Below are positions 1-10,723 of a DNA stretch of 64,000 nucleotides, piece after piece (position 1 is the first letter of the stretch; every line of letters starts with the position of its first letter). The DNA is taken from assembly GCA_041481445.1 (NCBI GenBank), contig JBGPBV010000004.1, positions 32,382 to 96,381 on the forward strand. The letters run 5' to 3'. The notes under the pieces are model-generated. The model saw only the letters and a program-made list of their open reading frames with translations, was not told the origin of the DNA and did not search any database. Origin of the DNA: AA29 sp041481445 (GTDB lineage: Bacteria; Acidobacteriota; Vicinamibacteria; Fen-336). The position numbers and the translations under genes were made by a program.

Positions 1-2
1 AC

Positions 3-290
3 CTGCGGGCCCGGGCGGAGGGCCGGGAGCGCATCCTGCTGCGCGGGCCGGCGCGCCATCCGCGTCTCGCGCCCGACCGGGCGTGGGTCGCCGTGCAGGC
101 CTGGCGTGGCTCGTGGGACCTCTGGGCGGTGGAGCTCGCGACCGGGCGCGCGCGGGCGCTCACGCACGACGCGGCCGGGGAGCTCGATCCCTCCTGGGAG
201 CCCGACGGCCGCGGCCTCGTCTTCGCCTCGGACCGCCGTCGCGGCCTGGGCTCGACCGCCCTCTATCGCATCCCGTTCGGGCCGGAGTGA
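3..290 (+). CDS. TolB/PD40-like beta-propeller protein, C-terminal end (5' truncated by window)
   Basis: The frame is open from the left edge to the TGA at 288-290, so only about 95 C-terminal residues are visible. It reads through QAWRGSWDLWAVELATG, followed by LDPSWEPDGRGLVFASDR. That is a classic PD40/WD40-like repeat (S.PDG..L.F.SDR) as in TolB and S9-peptidase propellers. The likely role is a periplasmic or secreted propeller, possibly the propeller half of a peptidase or amidohydrolase. The catalytic part, if any, lies outside the window, so the function cannot be narrowed. The next gene ends on the opposite strand 10 bases downstream, so the two are convergent. Confidence 0.75.
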   Translation: MRARAEGRERILLRGPARHPRLAPDRAWVAVQAWRGSWDLWAVELATGRARALTHDAAGELDPSWEPDGRGLVFASDRRRGLGSTALYRIPFGPE

Positions 291-300
291 CGCCGGGGCT

Positions 301-3009
<2,709 letters not shown>

Positions 3010-3050
3010 GTGCAGGAGTCTATGCCAGCCCCGCCGCGATCGCCGTACCC

Positions 3051-4772
3051 TCAGTGAGCGTCCTCCACGCTCAGCGGAGGCCCGATCGCGAGATCGTCGA
3101 TCCACAGCGTGCCGCGCGCGCCCGGTGCCAGGATGGCCTCGTCGAGGTGCAGGTAGAGGCCGACGACGTGGTGGAGATCGGGGCCGCCCGGCCGGTGATC
3201 GTAGGTCTTGAGGGCCGAAAGCGGCACCACCACCTCCGTCCATTCCGGCTCCGCCCGGACCGAGCGCCTCCAGGTCCGGAGCGGAGGATCCTGACCGGGA
3301 GACTCCGTGCGCACCTGGAGATCGAAGCGCATCGTCCGCTCGGCGCGGACGCGGAAGACGACGGCGGAGGCGCGGGAGAGGTCGAGGGGCTTCCAGCGCA
3401 CGAGGTCGGCGTGCGTGGGCGCGCGCGGCCCCAGCGCGAAATCGAAGCGCAAGGCCTCGTCCTCGATCCGCCACGCGCCCGCGGCGTCGAGGGATCGGTC
3501 GATCTGCCATTCGGGGCCGGCCGGCCGCGCGAAGTCGTCCAGGATGCCCAGGGGCCCGGGCCAGCTCGCGGCCGGGGACACCGGTGGGCGCGCGCGCCGC
3601 GCGGCGCGCGCGGCGAGGACGTCCGAAGGAAACAGGGAGACGGGGTTCGAGATCACCCAGGGCAGCGGATCCGGCCCCGCGCCGGCCGGCGCTCCCGCCA
3701 GGTACGCCTCCACGCGGTACACGCCGGCCTCGCCGGTGGTGAAGTCGAGGCGCTCGCCCTCCGCGATGCGCGACCCGTCGCGGAGGAGAACCAGCCGGGC
3801 GCCGGGGACGCCGCCGGCGTCGGCGGTGAGCCTGGCCTCGCCGGCCAGGGGAAGGTCGTCGCCGGGTCCGGCCCGCGCGCCGCCACTCTCGGCGGCGAAG
3901 GAGAAGCGGGAGGCGTCGCCCATCGCGTCCACCGCCACGTAGCCGCGGCCGCGCCGCAGCGCGTCGAGCACGGCCGCGGTGTCGGCGGCCGCCTCGCCGG
4001 TGAGCGGCCGGTCCAGCCGCAGGTGCTGCGACGCCAGGCCGAAGATGTGGCGGTGGGTCGGGAAGGGCAGGAAGTGCGACCCCGCGCGCAGGCCGCCGTG
4101 CGCATCGGTCCCGAGGAGGCCGGCCAGCGGACGCGCAGCGAGCTCCTGGTCCCACGACCGGAGCGCGTCGCGCGAGAAGGCGAACCCGCGCAGGAGGGAC
4201 CACGTGGGGTCCAGGCCGTAGCCGGCGAGCAACGGCACCGCGCGAAGGCCGGGGCGAGGCCAGCTCTCGGGCTGGCCGAAGTTCAGGACCTCGATGCCGT
4301 CGATCCCGTCCCATCCGCCCGACCAGCCCCGCTCGGGATCGGTCGAGGCCGGGTGGGCCGCCACCACGAACCCGCCCAGCCCCTGGGCGTCGCGGGCCAC
4401 CTCGCGGGGATCGCCGTCGAGCCCGAAGGGGATCGGGCCCGTGCCCAGCACCAGCGCGTGGCCGGCGTCCGTCGACTTCTCCATGCCGCCGATGACGAGC
4501 ACGCCGTCGCGGTAGCCGGCCTCGGGCAGGGCGGCCTGCGTATTGTGGTCGGTCACGACCACGAACTGGAGATGCCGGGCGCGCGCGGCGCGCGCGACGT
4601 CCTCCACCGTGCCGCGGCCGTCCCGCGAGAACCCGGTGTGGACGTGGGTGGCCCCCCGGACGCCAAACGGCGGCACGGACCGCGCGCCCGCCGGTTTGAG
4701 GTCGCGCACGGTGAGGGTGGCCAGGAGGGCCAGGCCCGCCGCGGTCACACCCAGAGCGGTCTTGGCGTTCAT
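3051..4772 (-). CDS. Secreted PHP-domain phosphoesterase-like protein with C-terminal CBM-like module
   Basis: 573 residues from the ATG at 4772. The N-terminus is a signal or anchor segment (ALGVTAAGLALLATLTV). A PHP domain follows, with metal-ligand motifs HVHTG (H43, H45) and TDHN (D75, H76), then AHPA and later GTDAHGG, the usual order in PHP phosphoesterases. The C-terminal third (after LGILDDFARP) looks like a beta-sandwich of the carbohydrate-binding or CIA30-like kind. The substrate is unknown; secreted PHP proteins may act on phosphoesters or just bind metals. It lies 41 bases upstream of the Asp-box protein on the same strand and may be cotranscribed with it. Confidence 0.82.
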   Translation of the reverse strand: MNAKTALGVTAAGLALLATLTVRDLKPAGARSVPPFGVRGATHVHTGFSRDGRGTVEDVARAARARHLQFVVVTDHNTQAALPEAGYRDGVLVIGGMEKSTDAGHALVLGTGPIPFGLDGDPREVARDAQGLGGFVVAAHPASTDPERGWSGGWDGIDGIEVLNFGQPESWPRPGLRAVPLLAGYGLDPTWSLLRGFAFSRDALRSWDQELAARPLAGLLGTDAHGGLRAGSHFLPFPTHRHIFGLASQHLRLDRPLTGEAAADTAAVLDALRRGRGYVAVDAMGDASRFSFAAESGGARAGPGDDLPLAGEARLTADAGGVPGARLVLLRDGSRIAEGERLDFTTGEAGVYRVEAYLAGAPAGAGPDPLPWVISNPVSLFPSDVLAARAARRARPPVSPAASWPGPLGILDDFARPAGPEWQIDRSLDAAGAWRIEDEALRFDFALGPRAPTHADLVRWKPLDLSRASAVVFRVRAERTMRFDLQVRTESPGQDPPLRTWRRSVRAEPEWTEVVVPLSALKTYDHRPGGPDLHHVVGLYLHLDEAILAPGARGTLWIDDLAIGPPLSVEDAH

Positions 4773-4787
4773 GTGCCGCCATCTTGG

Positions 4788-4793
4788 TATAAT
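4788..4793 (+). promoter_or_regulatory. Consensus -10 box (TATAAT) of the GAF gene; near-leaderless start
   Basis: A perfect TATAAT ends 12 bases before the ATG at 4806, which puts the transcription start about 5-6 bases before the start codon. No Shine-Dalgarno sequence fits in that space. The -35 region is poor (TTGGCG at 4762-4767 is 20 bases away). The box lies between two divergent genes. Confidence 0.6.
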
Positions 4794-4805
4794 CCTGGTT
4801 CCGCG

Positions 4806-5345
4806 ATGAAGGACCTCCTCGACATCCTGCAGGCGATGGCCGCGAACAAGGGGCGGACGGACAACCCGCTCGAGCTGTTCCTCGACATGTCGGAGCGGGT
4901 GGTGAAGTACGTGGCGGGGGCCTTCGGGGCCAAGACGGACGAGGTGGCGATCCTCTTCCTCACCTCCGACGCCCGCCACCTCCGCTTCGTGGCCCCACGG
5001 AAGTTCGCCGACCTCGGCACCATCCCCGTGACCAAGCGCGACTCGATCGCCGTGAACATCTTCGGCCGCAAGGTCGGCGAGGCCATGAACAACGTGCCCA
5101 TGGTCAAGCACGTCGCGTTCTTCGAGAGCGTCAAGCTGCGCGACCGCGCCGTTCCCATCCAGAAGATGATCACGGTGCCGATCCTGCAAGGAGAGGACGC
5201 CATCGGCGTGGCCCAGATCAGCCGCAAGGGCGAGACGCCGGCGGAGGCGGGGCCCGATTTCACCGGCAGCGACGTCCGCAAGGCCCAGGAGATCTTCCAG
5301 GCCCTCGCGCAGTACCTGATGGCGGCCCGCCCGGAGAGGTTCTAG
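4806..5345 (+). CDS. GAF-domain protein
   Basis: 179 residues from the ATG at 4806. A short helical leader (MKDLLDILQAMAANKGRTDN) is followed by one GAF domain of about 150 residues containing DEVAILFLTSDARHLRFV, then the MITVPILQGEDAIGVAQISRKG strand pair typical of GAF folds. No output domain is attached, so it may be a stand-alone ligand sensor or part of a signalling complex. It is divergent from the PHP gene and convergent with the kinase that follows. No Shine-Dalgarno is visible, which fits the very short leader implied by the -10 box. Confidence 0.85.
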   Translation: MKDLLDILQAMAANKGRTDNPLELFLDMSERVVKYVAGAFGAKTDEVAILFLTSDARHLRFVAPRKFADLGTIPVTKRDSIAVNIFGRKVGEAMNNVPMVKHVAFFESVKLRDRAVPIQKMITVPILQGEDAIGVAQISRKGETPAEAGPDFTGSDVRKAQEIFQALAQYLMAARPERF

Positions 5346-5357
5346 GCCCGCTCGCCG

Positions 5358-7340
5358 CTATTCGCCGAGCCCTGACCGGATGTAGCCGGAGTCGTCGCCC
5401 ACGAACGAGCGCGGCCCGATGGCGCTGGGCACGGCGATGATCTTGAACCCGTCCTCCTCGAGGGTCAGGTCGAACTTGTATCCCTTCCGGCGGAAGGAGC
5501 TCGGGCCGAACGGCACGTCCAGGCCGAAGCTGCTGGCGCGCGCCATCTCGGCCAGCGTGCCGTAGCGCCCGGTCGCCTTCTTGTAGACCTCCTCGCGGTC
5601 CATGACGTGCCGCAGGGTCGCCACCGCGGGCCGTTCGGCGGGTCCGGTGTCGCGCGGGCTGCGCTCGCGCTGGGTGAAGCGGCGGTTCGTGCCGTAGGTG
5701 CCGGTGGGCGAGCGCCATCCGTCGCGGTTGCGGTAGGTCTCGGCGGCGTGGTCGCCGGCGTCGCGGCCGTCCCCCGGCGGCGCCTCCTCGTCGAGGTACC
5801 GGTAGCGCGCGTCGGTGCCGTGGGCGGCCGGAGGCTCGGTGGTGCCGGCCTCGGGCGCGGTCGCCGTCTCGGTGGAGGAGGAACGCCCGGTCGAAGAGGG
5901 TCCCGGCCCGGTCGTCCGTCCGTTCGACGCCGTGGTCGTGCCCTTCGGCCCCACGGGAGCCACGTTGGAGCCGGTGTCCGCGGCGGGCACCGAGGCCGGC
6001 GGCGCGGGGAGCGTGGTCTCGGGGGGCTGGACCGCGATCGAGGTCGGGACGGTGGTGGCGGTGGTGGATCCCACGGACGTCCCCGGCGGGCCGGTCAGGT
6101 TCCCCGCGTCCTTGGCCTGTCCCCGGTGGCTCCACACGTACCAGCCGGCGCCGGCGACGCCCACGAGCAGGACGAACGCGACGGCGGCGATCCCGATGAG
6201 CAGCCCCGCGTTCGAGCTCTTCGGAGCCGGCCTCGGGGGCGGGGCGATCCGCGTGGGCGCGGCCGCGGCGGGCGGCGGCGGGGACACGCGCGGTCGCGGA
6301 GGAGCGACGGTCGTGGGGGGAGCGGGCGAGGCGACGGTGGCCGGGGCTCGCTGCGCGGTGAGCGACGTGCCCTGCATGGTCGGCGAGGCGCTGATGGTGG
6401 GGGCGATCGGCGGCGCCCCCGCGGGCAGCTTCATCCCGGGCGCGGTCGCCACCTCGGCCTGGCGCAGCGTCGGCGTGGCCCCGGGGCGGGTCAGGGCCAT
6501 CAGGTCCTCGACCATGTCGCGGCCGTTCTGGTAGCGCATCTCCGGCGTCTTGGCCAGGGCCTTGCCGATGATGCGGACCATCTCGTCGGGGATGGCGGGG
6601 TCGAACTCGCGGATCGAGGGCGGCTCCTCGGTGATGATCTTGAAGATCAGGCCGGTGATGGAGTCGCCGCGGAAGGCCTTCCTGCCCGCCAGCATCTCGT
6701 ACAGGACGGCGCCCACCGCGAAGAGGTCGCTGCGCCCGTCGAGGGCGGCCCCTCGCGCCTGCTCCGGGCTCATGTACGACGGCGTCCCGAGCAGGCTCCC
6801 GGTCACGGTGAGGTGGTCCCCGGAGTCGGTCACCTTGGCGATGCCGAAGTCCGTCACCTTCACGCGGTCGCCCGCCTCCACCATGATGTTGGCGGGCTTG
6901 ATGTCGCGGTGGACGACGTTGCTCTTGTGCGCGAAGTCGAGGGCGTCCGCGACCTGGGCGGCCAGGCTGGCCGCGCGCTCGAGGGGCAGGCGGCCGGCGG
7001 TGGCGATGATGCGGTCGAGGCCCACGCCGTCGATGAACTCCATGGCCAGGTAGCTGATCCCGCCGGTGTCCCCGACGTCGTAGATGGTGACGATGTTCGG
7101 GTGCTTGAGCTGCGCGGAGACCTGGGCCTCGCGCTTGAACCGGTCGATCAGCTCGTCGAGGCTGGCCCCGGCCGCGGCCAGGCCCTCCAGCCGGATGGTC
7201 TTGATGGCGACCATCCGGCCGAGGATCTTGTCCTTGGCCTTGTAGACGGTGCCGAACGCGCCCGCGCCCAGCTTCTTGACGACCTGGTAGCGCCCGGCGA
7301 TCTCGCTGGGCTCGGAGGCGCCGGCTCTCTCTTCGCTCAC
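5358..7340 (-). CDS. Transmembrane Ser/Thr protein kinase with pilin-head-like extracellular domain
   Basis: 660 residues from a GTG at 7340. The cytoplasmic kinase domain is intact: glycine loop LGAGAFG (24-30), lysine K47, HRDIKPAN (H144-N151), DFG at D164 and the SPEQ activation segment. A Pro/Ala/Thr-rich linker leads to one membrane helix (about 379-402). A Thr/Ser-rich stalk then leads to an outside C-terminal domain (about 565-655) with YKKATGRYGTLAEMA and RSFVGDDSGYIRSG. This resembles the globular head of type IV pilin-like proteins, not the usual PASTA repeats. The HIT gene ends 12 bases upstream, so the two are likely cotranscribed. The kinase call is firm; the pilin-head reading of the tail is inference. 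Confidence 0.93.
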   Translation of the reverse strand: MSEERAGASEPSEIAGRYQVVKKLGAGAFGTVYKAKDKILGRMVAIKTIRLEGLAAAGASLDELIDRFKREAQVSAQLKHPNIVTIYDVGDTGGISYLAMEFIDGVGLDRIIATAGRLPLERAASLAAQVADALDFAHKSNVVHRDIKPANIMVEAGDRVKVTDFGIAKVTDSGDHLTVTGSLLGTPSYMSPEQARGAALDGRSDLFAVGAVLYEMLAGRKAFRGDSITGLIFKIITEEPPSIREFDPAIPDEMVRIIGKALAKTPEMRYQNGRDMVEDLMALTRPGATPTLRQAEVATAPGMKLPAGAPPIAPTISASPTMQGTSLTAQRAPATVASPAPPTTVAPPRPRVSPPPPAAAAPTRIAPPPRPAPKSSNAGLLIGIAAVAFVLLVGVAGAGWYVWSHRGQAKDAGNLTGPPGTSVGSTTATTVPTSIAVQPPETTLPAPPASVPAADTGSNVAPVGPKGTTTASNGRTTGPGPSSTGRSSSTETATAPEAGTTEPPAAHGTDARYRYLDEEAPPGDGRDAGDHAAETYRNRDGWRSPTGTYGTNRRFTQRERSPRDTGPAERPAVATLRHVMDREEVYKKATGRYGTLAEMARASSFGLDVPFGPSSFRRKGYKFDLTLEEDGFKIIAVPSAIGPRSFVGDDSGYIRSGLGE

Positions 7341-7352
7341 GACCGGGCTCCT

Positions 7353-7694
7353 CTAGCCGGGCGGCCAGCCCAGCTTGCGGCCGCCCACCAGGTGCAGGTG
7401 GATATGGTAGACGCTGTAGCCCGCGTCCTCGCCGGAGTTGAAGACCAGGCGGAACCCGCGACTGTCCAGCCCTTCCGCGCGGGCGAGGGCGGTGGCCCGT
7501 CGCACCAGGGCGCCCACCAGCGCGTCATCGCCCGCCTCGAGGTCGAGCACGCTCGTGATATGGCGCCGGGGGATGACGAGGATGTGCACCGGCCCCTGGG
7601 GATTGATGTCGTGGAAGGCGAGGATCTGGTCATCCTGGTAGGCCATGCGAGCGGGAATGCGGCCGGCCACGATCTCGCAGAACAGGCACGACAC
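7353..7694 (-). CDS. HIT-family (histidine triad) nucleotide hydrolase
   Basis: 113 residues from the GTG at 7694 (MSCLFCEIVAGRIPA), the usual HIT N-terminus; a GTG at 7712 would add six residues. The catalytic histidine triad is HIHLHL near the C-terminus, preceded by GYSVYH, with FCEI and the PRRHI segment also conserved. HIT/HinT proteins hydrolyse purine phosphoramidates and related nucleotides in the cytoplasm. It lies just upstream of the membrane kinase on the same strand. No clear ribosome binding site distinguishes the two start codons. Confidence 0.9.
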   Translation of the reverse strand: MSCLFCEIVAGRIPARMAYQDDQILAFHDINPQGPVHILVIPRRHITSVLDLEAGDDALVGALVRRATALARAEGLDSRGFRLVFNSGEDAGYSVYHIHLHLVGGRKLGWPPG

Positions 7695-7772
7695 GTTCTG
7701 CCGAGTGTACACGAATTCGCGGCGGGCGCTTCCCGGCGGTCGGGCCCGGGCGTGCGCGCTCTCACTGGCCGG

Positions 7773-8204
7773 CTACCGCCGGCGCCCGACCTCCTCGTCG
7801 AGGGCGGCGAAGAACCGCTCGATCAGACGGGCGTCCTCGCCGAAGTCCCAGCCCAGGGTCCGGCCGTGGGCGCGCACGCTCACGCGCGTGCGCGCGCCCA
7901 TCCGCTGGATGCGCACGGTCACGTCGTGCTCGGTGGGGAGGACGGCCCCGCGCGTGGAGGCCTGCACCTCGCTCCCGCCCGGGCCGCGGCCCGCGGCCAC
8001 GAACCGCCAGCCGAGCCGGTCGAGGGCCGCCCTCACCGCGCGGCCGACCTCGGCCTCCGCCGCCGCGTAGTCGCGGGGGCGGAGATCGGGGTACTCCGGC
8101 GTACGCCCCGTCTCGACGGTGTCGAGACGGGGCCACCTCAGGACGGCCCAGGCGGCGGCGCCGAGCAGGGCGGCCACGAGAAGGATGCGCAGGCCCCGGT
8201 CCAC
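7773..8204 (-). CDS. DUF1499-like membrane-anchored protein
   Basis: 143 residues from a GTG at 8204, two bases after the mutY stop, so translation is probably coupled to mutY. An N-terminal hydrophobic segment (RILLVAALLGAAAWAVL) is followed by GRTPEYPDLRP, AALDRLGWRFVAA and a VRIQRMGARTRVSVRAHGRT core. The pattern matches DUF1499, in which a YPD motif is followed by a domain that compares a value with environment. Function is unknown for the family. The assignment is by pattern memory, not by a search. Confidence 0.65.
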   Translation of the reverse strand: MDRGLRILLVAALLGAAAWAVLRWPRLDTVETGRTPEYPDLRPRDYAAAEAEVGRAVRAALDRLGWRFVAAGRGPGGSEVQASTRGAVLPTEHDVTVRIQRMGARTRVSVRAHGRTLGWDFGEDARLIERFFAALDEEVGRRR

Positions 8205-8206
8205 GC

Positions 8207-9313
8207 TCAGCCCCGCCCCAGGTCGAGCGGCCTCTGCGGCGAGCGCGCGCCCGCGATGACCTTGCGGGTCAGCGACGACATCGGCAGGGAGGCCAGCTCG
8301 TCGGGGCCGGCCCACACGAACCGCTCCGGATCCCGCGGCGGCTCGCGCCGGAGCCGGCCCGCGTAGGCCTCGACACGGATGCGCCGGAAGGTGATCGCGT
8401 GGCGCGCGCGGGCGAGGAGCGCGCCCGGCTCCACCTCCAGGCCGTGACGGGCCCGGATCTCGGCCACGAGGTCGGCCAGGCCGCGGCCCTCGAGCGAGGT
8501 CTGCGGGACCTCCCAGAAGCGTCCCATGAGCCGGCCCTCGCCGCGGCGGACGAGGAGCACGCGGCCGCGCCGCTCCACGACCACCGCCGCCACCGTCACG
8601 TCTACGGGCGCGCGGCGGCGCCGGCTCTCCGGCAGCTCCTCCTGGATCCCGGCGGCCCGGGCCCGGCACGGCGCGCGCAGCGGACACGCGGGGCAGGCCG
8701 GCCGCCGCGGCGTGCAGACGGTCGCGCCGAGCTCCATGAGCGCCTGGTTCCAGTCCCCCGGCGACTCGCGGTCGAGCAGCTCCTCGGCCAGGTTGTAGTA
8801 CGGCGCGTCGCGCGTCCACTCCCTCCCGCGCAGGGCGAGCACGCGCGCGAGCACGCGCCGTACGTTGCCGTCCACCACCGGAAGGGGCGTGCCGTAGGCG
8901 ATCGAGAGCACCGCGCTCGCGGTGTAGAGGCCGACGCCGGGCACGGCCAGCGCCGCCTCCAGCGTGCGCGGGAAGACGCCGTCGTGGCGCGCGACGACGT
9001 GGCGCGCCCCGCGGTGGAGGTTCCGCGCGCGGTGGTAGTAGCCGAGGCCGGACCAGCGGGCCAGGACGTCCTCCTCCCGCGCGCCCGCCAGCGCGCGCAC
9101 GTCCGGGAACTGGGCGAGGAAGGCCTCGTAGTAGGGCCCCACGGCCTTGACCGTGGTCTGCTGGAGCATGACCTCCGAGACCCAGATGGGGTAGGGGTCG
9201 CGGGTCCGCCGCCAGGGCAGGTCGCGGCGGTGGCGCCGGTACCAGGTCAGGAGCGGGGGACGCAGGGCATCCGGGGCGGTCACGTGCGGCCGTAGTCTAG
9301 CGCGACCGCTCAA
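8207..9313 (-). CDS. mutY: A/G-specific adenine DNA glycosylase MutY
   Basis: 368 residues if started at the TTG at 9313; a GTG at 9283 would remove ten residues and is equally credible. It removes adenine mispaired with 8-oxoguanine. The HhH-GPD core carries catalytic E47 in SEVMLQQT, the hairpin VPGVGLYTA and catalytic D148 in VVDGN. The [4Fe-4S] ligands are C200, C207, C210 and C216 (C-X6-C-X2-C-X5-C). The C-terminal half is the NUDIX-like 8-oxoG recognition domain (VLLVRRGEGRLMGRFWEVP). All key residues are present. It sits 21 bases after murA and before the DUF1499 gene, in one likely transcript. Confidence 0.96.
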   Translation of the reverse strand: MSGRARLRPHVTAPDALRPPLLTWYRRHRRDLPWRRTRDPYPIWVSEVMLQQTTVKAVGPYYEAFLAQFPDVRALAGAREEDVLARWSGLGYYHRARNLHRGARHVVARHDGVFPRTLEAALAVPGVGLYTASAVLSIAYGTPLPVVDGNVRRVLARVLALRGREWTRDAPYYNLAEELLDRESPGDWNQALMELGATVCTPRRPACPACPLRAPCRARAAGIQEELPESRRRRAPVDVTVAAVVVERRGRVLLVRRGEGRLMGRFWEVPQTSLEGRGLADLVAEIRARHGLEVEPGALLARARHAITFRRIRVEAYAGRLRREPPRDPERFVWAGPDELASLPMSSLTRKVIAGARSPQRPLDLGRG

Positions 9314-9334
9314 GGCGCTGGAGCTGGGCTGGAT

Positions 9335-10636
<1,302 letters not shown>

Positions 10637-10652
10637 TGAATCCAGTGTACCC

Positions 10653-10697
10653 AAACAAAAAGCCCCTGGGGCGTGCCGCGGGGCACGTCCCAGGGGC
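10653..10697 (-). terminator. Rho-independent terminator of the subtilase gene
   Basis: A perfect 16-base-pair stem (10662-10677 with 10682-10697) closes a 4-base loop. On the minus strand it is followed by TTTTTGTTT. It lies 27 bases past the subtilase stop and just before murA, so it insulates murA from the large gene upstream. Confidence 0.92.
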
Positions 10698-10723
10698 GAT
10701 GCGACGACGGCCAGGTCAGCCGT

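Noticed and set aside
3010..4782. N-terminal extension of the Asp-box protein through the PHP gene
   Set aside because: Open only because of GC bias. The PHP frame has the metal motifs, and the ATG at 3009 opens a signal peptide.
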